Source: Spirochaetaceae bacterium (GTDB lineage: Bacteria > Spirochaetota > Spirochaetia > Treponematales > Breznakiellaceae). Taken from it: a stretch of 6,387 bases of DNA. The notes beneath the pieces are model-generated. The model was given only the letters and a program-made list of their open reading frames with translations, was not told the DNA's origin and made no database searches. Both the position numbers and the translations under genes were made by a program. Shown here piece by piece: positions 1 to 4,952 of this stretch. Where the stretch lies: NCBI GenBank assembly GCA_031273985.1, contig JAISQV010000063.1:1-6387 (forward strand), in the 5' to 3' direction. How positions within the stretch are numbered: the first letter of the stretch is position 1; every line of letters starts with the position of its first letter.

Positions 1-521
1 TCGAGGTAACTCTCCGGAAGGCGGTCTACGATGCCCACCGCGCCAAGTATTTTTTCAGCCTCCGCCGCCCTTGCCCCGTCCACCTCGGGCGGCGCCGTCA
101 TGGCGATGACCCCCCGCGAAATCAGCGCCGGCGTGTTGGGCATGATGCGGATCACCTGCGCCGGGGGAGCGGCGTCCAGGGCCAGAATCGCCTGAATCTT
201 CCCGATGGACCAGCCGGCGGCCATGGAGACCAGCACGGCGGGCCTCCCCGCCGCAGCCCGCTCCCGCAGCGCCGGCGCTATCTCCCTCAGCACGGCTTCC
301 AGCGCCTGGGGCTTCACGGCGAGAAAGATAAAATCCCCCGCTTCCGCCGCCGCTGTGTTGGATTCGTAGACCGCCCCGCCTATGGCCCCGGCGGCGGCTT
401 TGGCCCTGGACCTGTCGGCGTCGCTAAAACCTATGCGGCTCCCGCCCAAGAGCCCTGCGGCGCCCTTCATCAGGGCAAACCCCATGTTCCCGCTGCCTAT
501 GCACGCAACCTTCGTTTCCAT
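1..521 (-). CDS. proC: Pyrroline-5-carboxylate reductase ProC (N-terminal 173 residues; C-terminus beyond left edge)
   Basis: This enzyme catalyses the last step of proline synthesis, the NAD(P)H-dependent reduction of 1-pyrroline-5-carboxylate to L-proline in the cytoplasm. The visible protein starts METKVACIGSGNMG. The Rossmann dinucleotide-binding motif IGSGNMG lies at residues 8-14, AVKP at 68-71 and the family motif RIMPNTPAL at 125-133. The frame is open to the left edge, where VDRLPESYL precedes the expected substrate-binding helices of the dimerisation domain. The family is about 270 residues, so roughly 95 are missing, by truncation of the window rather than mutation. The ATG at 521 is preceded by GGGAGG (526-531) with a 4-base spacer, and no upstream start fits the family better. 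It lies 517 bases downstream of proB across a repeat array, so it may or may not be cotranscribed with proA-proB. I see no convincing promoter directly upstream. Confidence 0.96.
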   Translation of the reverse strand, partial: METKVACIGSGNMGFALMKGAAGLLGGSRIGFSDADRSRAKAAAGAIGGAVYESNTAAAEAGDFIFLAVKPQALEAVLREIAPALRERAAAGRPAVLVSMAAGWSIGKIQAILALDAAPPAQVIRIMPNTPALISRGVIAMTAPPEVDGARAAEAEKILGAVGIVDRLPESYL

Positions 522-564
522 CCCGCCTCCCTCTAAACACTAAACGACTGATTAACGAAATAAA

Positions 565-643
565 GAAGAATTTAACCACAAAGGGCACAAAGGGAAGAGA
601 TATAGAAGAATTTTAACCACGAAGGCGCACAAAGGCGAAGAAG
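565..643 (+). repeat. Two degenerate repeat units in opposite orientation to the main array
   Basis: Two adjacent units of about 37-40 bases (about 565-600 and 604-643) share the pattern AGAAGAATTT-AACCAC-RAAGG-GCACAAAGG-GAAG. The second contains TTAACCACGAAG at 613-624. Its exact reverse complement recurs in the neighbouring tandem array at 763-774, 870-881 and 977-988. These units are therefore inverted relatives of the array, and the two orientations meet near AATATT at 666-671. The remainder of the proC upstream region (522-564) holds only the proC ribosome binding site and A+T-rich sequence with no clear promoter. Confidence 0.8.
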
Positions 644-662
644 GAAAGAGGGGAGAAGGAAA

Positions 663-1017
663 GTTAATATTCTCTTCATCTCTTCCTTCCTTCGTGCGCC
701 TTGGTGCAACCCTTCGTGTGACTTTGTGTAACTCTTGGTCTTCCTTTGTGCTCTTCGTGTATCTTCGTGGTTAATATTCTCTTCATCTTTTCTTTCCTTC
801 GTGCGCCTTGGTGCAACCCTTCGTGTGACTTTGTGTAACTCTTGGTCTTCCTTGGTGCTCTTCGTGTATCTTCGTGGTTAATATTCTCTTCATCTTTTCT
901 TTCCTTCGTGCGCCCTTGGTGCATCCTTCTATGCCTTCGCGTAAACTCTTGGTCTTCCTTTGTGCTCTTCGTGTATCTTCGTGGTTAATATTCTCTTCAT
1001 CTTTTCTTTCCTTCGTG
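663..1017 (-). repeat. Tandem array of a 107-base unit, three full copies plus a 34-base partial
   Basis: Full copies start at 663, 770 and 877, each exactly 107 bases. A fourth, starting at 984, matches for about 34 bases and then diverges just before the proB stop codon. By my alignment copies 1 and 2 differ at three positions. Copy 3 has a rearranged middle (about 910-945) with compensating insertions and deletions, so its length is kept. Within the unit the minus strand is purine-rich and built from loosely repeated CACGAAG/CACAAAG words. Similar CACGAAG-type intergenic repeats occur in several environmental bacteria, to my memory, and their function is unknown to me. The minus strand of each unit carries AAGGA, eight bases, then ATG; copies 1 and 2 encode 36-codon frames, whereas copy 3 stops after 23 codons. 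The array lies in the proB-proC gap and a proB readthrough transcript would include it. No spacers of CRISPR type are present. Confidence 0.95.
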
Positions 1018-1038
1018 TAACATCTTCATATCGTGGTA

Positions 1039-1827
1039 CTAAGCCAAAAACGCCGTTCCCCGCTGCGTCCCGGAGGCGAGGGCTTCCAGCACCCTGGGCC
1101 GCCCGCCGTGGGCCAGAATCATGGGGATACCGTAGCCTGCCGTCCGGCGGGCCGCGTCAATCTTTGTGGCAATCCCCCCGGTACCAAAACTGTTCGTCCC
1201 GCCGGCAGTTATTCTGTCCTTCAACACGGACAGGTCCCGCACCTCGCTTAGCAGCTCCGCATCGGGATACTCCTTGGGGTTTTTGTCATAGAGCCCGTCA
1301 ATATCGCTGAACAACACCAAAAGATCCGCGCTCCAGAGCACCGCCGACTGCGCCGCCAGGGTATCGTTATCGCCTATCTTTATTTCCTCAACACTAACCG
1401 TGTCGTTCTCATTGATGATGGGGATGATCCCTTCGTCCACCAGCGTAAAAAGCGTATTGCGCATATTAAGGGTTCTCAGGGGATCGTCAAAGTCGGAGCG
1501 GGTAAGAAGTATCTGGGCTATGTGAATCCCGTGGGCGGCGAAGGCCCTGCCCCAGGCGATCATCAGCTCCACCTGCCCCACGGCGCAGAGGGCCTGCCGG
1601 TAATGAATATCCTGCTTCCGGGCCCACCTGTCCAGCGTGGAAAGCCCCGCCACCTGGGCCCCGGAGGAAACGATGATCACCCGCTTCCCCCGCTGCATGA
1701 GGGCGGCGGTCTGATCGGCAAACTCCGCCAGGAGCGCATGATTGATCCTGCCCCCCTCGTCCGCCAGGGTATTGGAGCCGAACTTAAAAACTATCTTCCG
1801 GGCTTCTGAAATCAACTTGGGGATCAT
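1039..1827 (-). CDS. proB: Glutamate 5-kinase ProB, short form without PUA domain
   Basis: This is the first enzyme of proline synthesis: it phosphorylates L-glutamate with ATP to gamma-glutamyl phosphate, which is passed to ProA. The 262-residue protein is a single amino-acid-kinase fold. It shows the N-terminal FKFGSN nucleotide-binding segment at 14-19, SSGAQVAG at 54-61, the glutamate-site motif INENDTVS at 138-145, GDNDTLAA at 152-159, SDIDGLYDKNP at 174-184 and GTGGIATKIDAA at 215-226. E. coli ProB is about 367 residues with a C-terminal PUA domain. Here the chain ends right after the kinase domain, as in other short homologues. I chose the ATG at 1827 because GAGG sits five bases upstream and the protein then begins like the family. 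An in-frame ATG at 1863 would add 12 residues that look unlike it. The gene follows proA by 54 bases, and its TAG stop is about 20 bases from the end of the repeat array. Proline feedback inhibition is usual in the family but cannot be read from the sequence. Confidence 0.96.
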   Translation of the reverse strand: MIPKLISEARKIVFKFGSNTLADEGGRINHALLAEFADQTAALMQRGKRVIIVSSGAQVAGLSTLDRWARKQDIHYRQALCAVGQVELMIAWGRAFAAHGIHIAQILLTRSDFDDPLRTLNMRNTLFTLVDEGIIPIINENDTVSVEEIKIGDNDTLAAQSAVLWSADLLVLFSDIDGLYDKNPKEYPDAELLSEVRDLSVLKDRITAGGTNSFGTGGIATKIDAARRTAGYGIPMILAHGGRPRVLEALASGTQRGTAFLA

Positions 1828-1881
1828 GGATACCTCGAAACCCCTGGCGGGCTTTGGCGGCATCCAAGACCCTGGGGCAGA

Positions 1882-3150
1882 TTATGGCCGCGTTTGGCCG
1901 CTTCCGGAGATACGATACTTTATCGTGGTGAGGGCTTCAAGTCCCATGGGCCCCCGGGCGTGAAACTTCTGGGTGCTTATCCCCAGCTCCGCCCCAAAGC
2001 CAAACTCGCCTCCGTCGGTAAAGCGGGTAGAAGCGTTGGTGTAAACGCAAGCCGCGTCCACCCGGCGGCAGAAACTATCCGCAGCCCGCAGATCGTTGGT
2101 CAGTATGGCCTCGGAGTGCCGGGTGCCGTAGCGGTTGATGTGGTCAACGGCCTCATCGAGACTGTCCACGATCTTGACGGCAAGAATATAGTCAAGAAAC
2201 TCCGTTTCCCAGTCGGATTCCGAGGCATCCGTCAGAACCAGGGCCGTGGGCGGGACCCCGGCGCTTATCGCCTGCCGCGCCCGCCCGTCGCAGCGCAGTT
2301 CCGCCCTGCCCGCCAGGGCCCGCGCCAGGGAGGGCAGCAGCGCCGCCGCCGCGTCCCGGTGAACCAGCAGCGTTTCCACCGCGTTGCAGGCCCCCGGCTT
2401 CTGGAGCTTGGCGTTAAGGATTATCTCCACCGCCGCGTCCATGTCCGCGCTGGGCTCCACATAGATATGGCAGTTTCCCTCCCCGGTCTCGATCACCGGC
2501 ACCCGCGCCTCTTCCACCACCCGCCGAATGAGCTCCCTGCCGCCCCGGGGAAGCACCACGTCGAGCCTGCCCCGGGCCTTGAGAATGACATCCACCTCAT
2601 CCCGGCTCTCCGAAGGGCACAGCTCCACCGCTCCGGGTATGCCCCCCGCCGCGTCAAGCCCCGCCTTGATGGCCTTCACCAGGGCCCGGTTCGACTCACG
2701 CGCCGCGCCGGAGCCCCGGAGCAGTATGCCGCAGCCGGCCTTGTAAGCCAGGCTGAAAGCGTCGGCGGTAACATTGGGGCGGCTCTCGTAGATGATCGCC
2801 GCCACCCACAGGGGCACGGTGATCTGCTCCACCAAAAGGCCGTTGGGCAGAGTCCAGCCGGCCTTCACCCTGCCTATGGGATCGTCCAGGGCGGCTATGG
2901 CGGCTATGCCCTCGACGATGCCGTCCATGCGCCGCTCGTTGAGGAGAAGCCGGTCCACCAGCGCTTCCTTCATCCCCCCGCTCCGGGCCCGCTCCACATC
3001 GGCGCTATTGGCGGCAAGAATACCCTTCCGGGCCCCGTCTATCGCGTCCATGGCGCCCCGGAGCCCCGCGTCCTTCCGGCGGCGGTCTTCCAGGGCAAGC
3101 CGGGCCTGGGCCGCCCGGAGCGAATCAAACAGTGTTTCCAGATCAGCCAT
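1882..3150 (-). CDS. proA: Gamma-glutamyl phosphate reductase ProA (glutamate-5-semialdehyde dehydrogenase)
   Basis: ProA reduces gamma-glutamyl phosphate with NADPH to glutamate-5-semialdehyde, which cyclises to pyrroline-5-carboxylate, the ProC substrate. The 422-residue product spans a full aldehyde-dehydrogenase-superfamily ProA (E. coli about 417). It has YESRPNVTADA at 121-131, PRGG at 201-204, the catalytic cysteine in KPGACNAVETLLV (C255), NASTRFTDGGEFGFGAE at 372-388 and the terminal HARGPMGLEALTT at 397-409. The segment usually reading LRGG-K/S-EA is LRGSGAA here (144-150), a mild deviation near the cofactor site. The ATG at 3150 is preceded by GGGGGAAGGA. An in-frame TTG at 3171 would add seven residues with no family support. 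The start overlaps the end of the GNAT gene by 8 bases, which suggests translational coupling, and proB follows, so ProA and ProB are probably made together. The two enzymes are known to cooperate because the phosphate intermediate is labile. Confidence 0.97.
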   Translation of the reverse strand: MADLETLFDSLRAAQARLALEDRRRKDAGLRGAMDAIDGARKGILAANSADVERARSGGMKEALVDRLLLNERRMDGIVEGIAAIAALDDPIGRVKAGWTLPNGLLVEQITVPLWVAAIIYESRPNVTADAFSLAYKAGCGILLRGSGAARESNRALVKAIKAGLDAAGGIPGAVELCPSESRDEVDVILKARGRLDVVLPRGGRELIRRVVEEARVPVIETGEGNCHIYVEPSADMDAAVEIILNAKLQKPGACNAVETLLVHRDAAAALLPSLARALAGRAELRCDGRARQAISAGVPPTALVLTDASESDWETEFLDYILAVKIVDSLDEAVDHINRYGTRHSEAILTNDLRAADSFCRRVDAACVYTNASTRFTDGGEFGFGAELGISTQKFHARGPMGLEALTTIKYRISGSGQTRP

Positions 3151-3643
3151 GTCCTTCCCCCAACCGCGCAAGCCCTTCCCCGCTCATACGGAACGTAGTC
3201 CACTCGTCCAGCGCCGCGCCGCCCCGGCTCCGGTAAAACCTAATCGCCGGTTCGTTCCAGTTGAGGCAGGCCCATTCCAGGCGCCCGCAGCCCCGCTCCG
3301 CCGCGATCCCGCCTATCCTGACAAACAGCGCCTTCCCCAGCCCCCGCCCCCGGAATTCGGGCTTTACAAAAATATCTTCGATATAGATTCCCGGCTTCCC
3401 CACAAAGGTAGAAAAAGTGTGGAAGAACAGGGCGAAACCCGCCGGCGCGCCCTCCCACTCGGCGATGAGGGCCTCGGCAAAATGCTCCTGAAAAAGACAG
3501 CGCCGGAGCCCCTCCTCCGTGGCCTCCACCCGGTCAAGCAGATGCTCGTAATCCGCCAGGGCCCGTATCAACTCCAGAATCAGCGGAATATCGCCTTCCC
3601 GGGCTTCCCGGATAAGCGCCTCTCCCCGGCCCCCCGCCTCCAT
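3143..3643 (-). CDS. GNAT-family N-acetyltransferase, spermidine/spermine (SSAT/diamine)-like
   Basis: This is an acetyl-CoA-dependent N-acetyltransferase of 166 residues with one GNAT domain. The opening IREAREGDIPLILELI (11-26), then ALADYE (28-33), resembles the start of SSAT-type enzymes. Strand beta-4 is IYIEDIFV (86-93), and the acetyl-CoA pyrophosphate loop is RGRGLGKA (98-105). The C-terminal WNEPAIRFYRSRGG (129-142) is the SSAT-type NEP-FY signature, with Y137 in the position of the usual general acid. Known members acetylate polyamines, diamines or thialysine, and the sequence does not decide which. The ATG at 3643 lies four bases past the stop of the secreted-protein gene and has only a weak ribosome binding site, so coupled translation is likely. 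Its TGA overlaps the proA start. There is no signal peptide, so it should be cytoplasmic. The GNAT assignment is firm; the substrate class is inferred from whole-protein resemblance. Confidence 0.9.
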   Translation of the reverse strand: MEAGGRGEALIREAREGDIPLILELIRALADYEHLLDRVEATEEGLRRCLFQEHFAEALIAEWEGAPAGFALFFHTFSTFVGKPGIYIEDIFVKPEFRGRGLGKALFVRIGGIAAERGCGRLEWACLNWNEPAIRFYRSRGGAALDEWTTFRMSGEGLARLGEGHG

Positions 3644-3647
3644 GACG

Positions 3648-4445
3648 CTACCGGCCCAGCGTATTTATTGCACTAATCTGATTCCGCTCTATCCTGAAAA
3701 CATTCCAGCGGACCCCCGCTCCCTGGGGAACAGTAAAACTGTGAATCAGGCGGTCCTCCCGGTACACCCTCAGCACCGCCCCGGAACGGGACAGGGCCGT
3801 GGAGCCGGGGGAATTCAGATTACTGTAATCCACCACATAGACCTCATAGACCCCCTCAAGCTCCGCCTCACCCAGCGTGATCGTCTCGGGCCCGTAACCG
3901 TCCCGGTCATCCCGGTCCAGAGTGACGCTGCCGTCGGCGCTGCTCCGCATATTCCCGTAGGAAATGTGGTACCCGCCGCGCCGCTCCAGGTGCATATCCA
4001 GGTCCGAAGGCCGCTCGCCCCAATCCAGCACAAAACGGTACGCGTTCCCCTCAAGCCCCGGCGACACCGAGTACCAATTGTACACCACAGCCCCCAACTG
4101 CACGCGGAATTCCACGGGCGTCGTGATGAACCCTTCCTTACTGAACGTCAGGGCATAGGTCCCGTCGGCAATCCGGGGCAGCACGGCAATACCCCGGTAG
4201 TCGGTGGCATAGGTACCCAGCCCGTCCACCGTAACCAGCGCATCGGGAATACCCCGCCCGTCCAGGGCATTGGCAAAACGCAGGGGAATGGAACCGTCCA
4301 TGGCCATAAGCGCCATATCACTCTTGATCATGGCGTCACTGCCCCCGCGCCCGCCCCCCGGAGCGGGAAAGCCGGGCTCCTGCCCGTAAGCCGCAACAGC
4401 AACCAGCACCGCCAGTAACACCGGAACCGGCAAGAGTAGTTTCAT
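3648..4445 (-). CDS. Secreted protein with carboxypeptidase-regulatory-like and YfaP/DUF2135-like regions
   Basis: This is a 265-residue exported protein of unknown role. MKLLLPVPVLLAVLVAVAAYG (1-21) is a typical signal peptide with a plausible signal peptidase I site AYG|Q after residue 21. There is no lipobox cysteine. A low-complexity Gly/Pro linker (24-36) follows. Residues about 53-112 (IPDALVTVDGLGTYATDYRG, then DGTYALTFSKEGF) look like a beta-sandwich of the carboxypeptidase-regulatory or PEGA type. Residues about 137-255 resemble the YfaP/DUF2135 region: FVLDWGERPSDLDMHL at 138-153, the acidic LDRDDRDGYGPE at 176-187 and GVYEVYVVDY at 198-207. The acidic stretch could bind a metal ion, which is inference. 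The start at 4445 has AAGGAGG four bases upstream and a promoter just before it. The frame stays open up to 4613, but that extension lacks a signal peptide and crosses the promoter. The gene is first in the run leading to GNAT, proA and proB. The domain calls are from pattern memory. Confidence 0.85.
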   Translation of the reverse strand: MKLLLPVPVLLAVLVAVAAYGQEPGFPAPGGGRGGSDAMIKSDMALMAMDGSIPLRFANALDGRGIPDALVTVDGLGTYATDYRGIAVLPRIADGTYALTFSKEGFITTPVEFRVQLGAVVYNWYSVSPGLEGNAYRFVLDWGERPSDLDMHLERRGGYHISYGNMRSSADGSVTLDRDDRDGYGPETITLGEAELEGVYEVYVVDYSNLNSPGSTALSRSGAVLRVYREDRLIHSFTVPQGAGVRWNVFRIERNQISAINTLGR

Positions 4446-4475
4446 AATCCCTCCTTGGCACCGCATCAAAGGCCC

Positions 4476-4504
4476 ATTGTAACCGGAATGACCGCCCGCA
4501 TCAA
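4476..4504 (-). promoter_or_regulatory. Sigma70-type promoter for the secreted protein-GNAT-proA-proB unit
   Basis: Reading the minus strand, TTGATG (4504-4499) and TACAAT (4481-4476) are separated by exactly 17 bases. They match the -35 consensus at four of six positions and the -10 at five of six. A start of transcription near 4469 would leave a leader of about 24 bases containing the AAGGAGG ribosome binding site (4456-4450). The palindrome TCACGTGA (4507-4514) abuts the -35 element. The word TTGATGCGG occurs twice as a direct repeat, at 4496-4504 and 4461-4469. Either could be an operator, but both are short enough to be chance. Confidence 0.65.
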
Positions 4505-4548
4505 TGTCACGTGAGCCGGGGGAGTGAGAAGAGAAGAAGAGGGGCGCA

Positions 4549-4573
4549 TCCCCGGCCCGGAACGGGCCGGGGA
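4549..4573. repeat. Perfect palindrome, 11-base stem, GAA loop
   Basis: The left arm TCCCCGGCCCG (4549-4559) and right arm CGGGCCGGGGA (4563-4573) are exact reverse complements around GAA (TTC on the other strand). It is very G+C-rich and stable. It is the hairpin closest to the promoter, about 45 bases upstream of the -35 element. Confidence 0.9.
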
Positions 4574-4591
4574 CCGGGCTATCGCTCCAAT

Positions 4592-4618
4592 CTTTTATGC
4601 CCGTACCGGGCATAAAAG
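4592..4618. repeat. Perfect palindrome, 12-base stem, TAC loop
   Basis: The arms CTTTTATGCCCG (4592-4603) and CGGGCATAAAAG (4607-4618) are perfect inverted copies around TAC. The base of the stem carries CTTTT on the left and AAAAG on the right. This is the reverse of the A-tract/T-tract arrangement of an intrinsic terminator, on both strands. Confidence 0.9.
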
Positions 4619-4643
4619 GATTTCCGCTCTATCCCTTGCGCGG

Positions 4644-4668
4644 GCTGAAGCCGCAAAGCGGCTTCAGC
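4644..4668. repeat. Perfect palindrome, 11-base stem, AAA loop
   Basis: The arms GCTGAAGCCGC (4644-4654) and GCGGCTTCAGC (4658-4668) pair perfectly around AAA. It lies three bases from the next palindrome, so the two form a back-to-back pair. Confidence 0.9.
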
Positions 4669-4671
4669 TTG

Positions 4672-4698
4672 GGAGTTTGCGCCGGAGGCGCAAACTCC
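4672..4698. repeat. Perfect palindrome, 12-base stem, GGA loop
   Basis: The arms GGAGTTTGCGCC (4672-4683) and GGCGCAAACTCC (4687-4698) pair perfectly around GGA. It has the same length and loop class as the palindrome at 4592-4618 but no sequence similarity to it. Confidence 0.9.
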
Positions 4699-4733
4699 GG
4701 GAATGGGGGGGCGTTGCGGGGGGGCGGCGCGCT

Positions 4734-4753
4734 CCTCCGCCTAAAGGCGGAGG
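4734..4753. repeat. Perfect palindrome, 8-base stem, TAAA loop
   Basis: The arms CCTCCGCC (4734-4741) and GGCGGAGG (4746-4753) pair perfectly around TAAA. The inner T and A could add a ninth pair, leaving a two-base loop. Confidence 0.85.
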
Positions 4754-4853
4754 GTGCTTATGGTAAACGGGGAATTTTTCTGCGCCGGAGCAGGTTAAAT
4801 TTCTGCGTGGACAACCTGCGGCTGCCCTTCGTGCTCCCCCCCGCACGGGGGTA

Positions 4854-4895
4854 GCCGGAGACCCCGGACCCGCGAAGCGGGGAGTAGGCTCCGGC
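4854..4895. repeat. Nested stem-loop: 7-base outer stem with an inner 5-base GAA-loop hairpin
   Basis: GCCGGAG (4854-4860) pairs with CTCCGGC (4889-4895). Inside it CCCGC (4869-4873) and GCGGG (4877-4881) pair around GAA. A C-run/G-run pair with loop GCAC (4838-4842, 4847-4851) lies immediately to the left. The inner loop GAA is the same as in the palindrome at 4549-4573. Confidence 0.7.
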
Positions 4896-4897
4896 GT

Positions 4898-4914
4898 AGG
4901 GGGCTCGGCCCCCT
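4898..4914. repeat. Perfect palindrome, 7-base stem, TCG loop, downstream of the ATPase gene
   Basis: AGGGGGC (4898-4904) and GCCCCCT (4908-4914) pair around TCG. It is the first strong hairpin met about 31 bases past the ATPase stop codon and might slow or end transcription. On the minus strand it is followed by ACGCCGG and not by a T run, so it is not a canonical intrinsic terminator. Confidence 0.7.
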
Positions 4915-4932
4915 CCCCTCTTCTTAAACACA

Positions 4933-4952
4933 CTGCTGCCTGCCCTCAGCAG
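4933..4952 (-). terminator. Weak terminator-like hairpin spanning the ATPase stop codon
   Basis: On the minus strand CTGCTG (4952-4947) can pair with CAGCAG (4938-4933) across an eight-base loop, with the TGA stop at the inner edge of the stem. TGTGTTTAAG follows, a poor T-rich tail. The six-base stem is weak, so a terminator role is only possible. The stronger hairpin at 4898-4914 is the alternative. Confidence 0.25.

Larger units (their letters stand above)
4549..4914. repeat. Cluster of perfect short palindromes (hairpins) filling the gene-free stretch
   Basis: Between the ATPase gene and the secreted-protein promoter, at least six perfect inverted repeats and one nested structure follow each other. 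Stems are 7-12 bases, and most loops are three bases (GAA, TAC, AAA, GGA, TCG). Arm sequences differ from one another, so this is not a tandem repeat. None is followed by a T tract on either strand, which argues against a row of intrinsic terminators. I find no credible gene in 4446-4945: short frames here simply read through the palindromes. The individual hairpins are listed separately. Between about 4755 and 4833 the sequence is less structured, with a weak CAGGTT/AACCTG inverted pair (4791-4796, 4813-4818). Confidence 0.85.

Noticed and set aside
522..600. A promoter directly upstream of proC
   Set aside because: The A+T-rich stretch has only poor -35/-10 pairs (for example TTGTGG with no good -10 at 17 bases), so I do not call one.
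676..924. An 82-residue minus-strand frame in the repeat array
   Set aside because: It reads two copies of the 107-base unit in two different frames, as expected since 107 is not a multiple of three. It is low-complexity and has no family resemblance. The shorter per-copy frames are reported as a finding instead.
663..1017. The array as a CRISPR
   Set aside because: The units are contiguous, without unique spacers, are far longer than CRISPR repeats, and no cas gene is present.
1894..3198. A 434-residue open frame on the plus strand opposite proA
   Set aside because: It is a shadow of G+C-rich codon usage: its minus-strand partner is a full ProA with catalytic motifs, while this frame has no recognisable motif and is rich in Arg, Pro and Gly.
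2792..4418. Two long plus-strand frames (2792-3676 and 3642-4418) opposite proA, the GNAT and the secreted-protein gene
   Set aside because: They have biased composition, no domain signatures and no ribosome binding site of note. The minus-strand genes explain the coding signal.
4592..4618. The 12-base palindrome as an intrinsic terminator
   Set aside because: The T-rich side precedes the stem and the A-rich side follows it on both strands, the reverse of a terminator, and no T tract follows.
4597..4933. Short frames on both strands across the hairpin cluster (such as 4597-4854 plus and 4664-4933 minus)
   Set aside because: They translate the palindromes themselves, giving Gly/Arg/Pro-rich text with no family resemblance, and none has a convincing start.
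4446..4945. A riboswitch (cobalamin or other) ahead of the secreted-protein gene
   Set aside because: The promoter at 4476-4504 leaves a leader of only about 24 bases, too short for a riboswitch, and I recognise no conserved aptamer core in the upstream hairpins.
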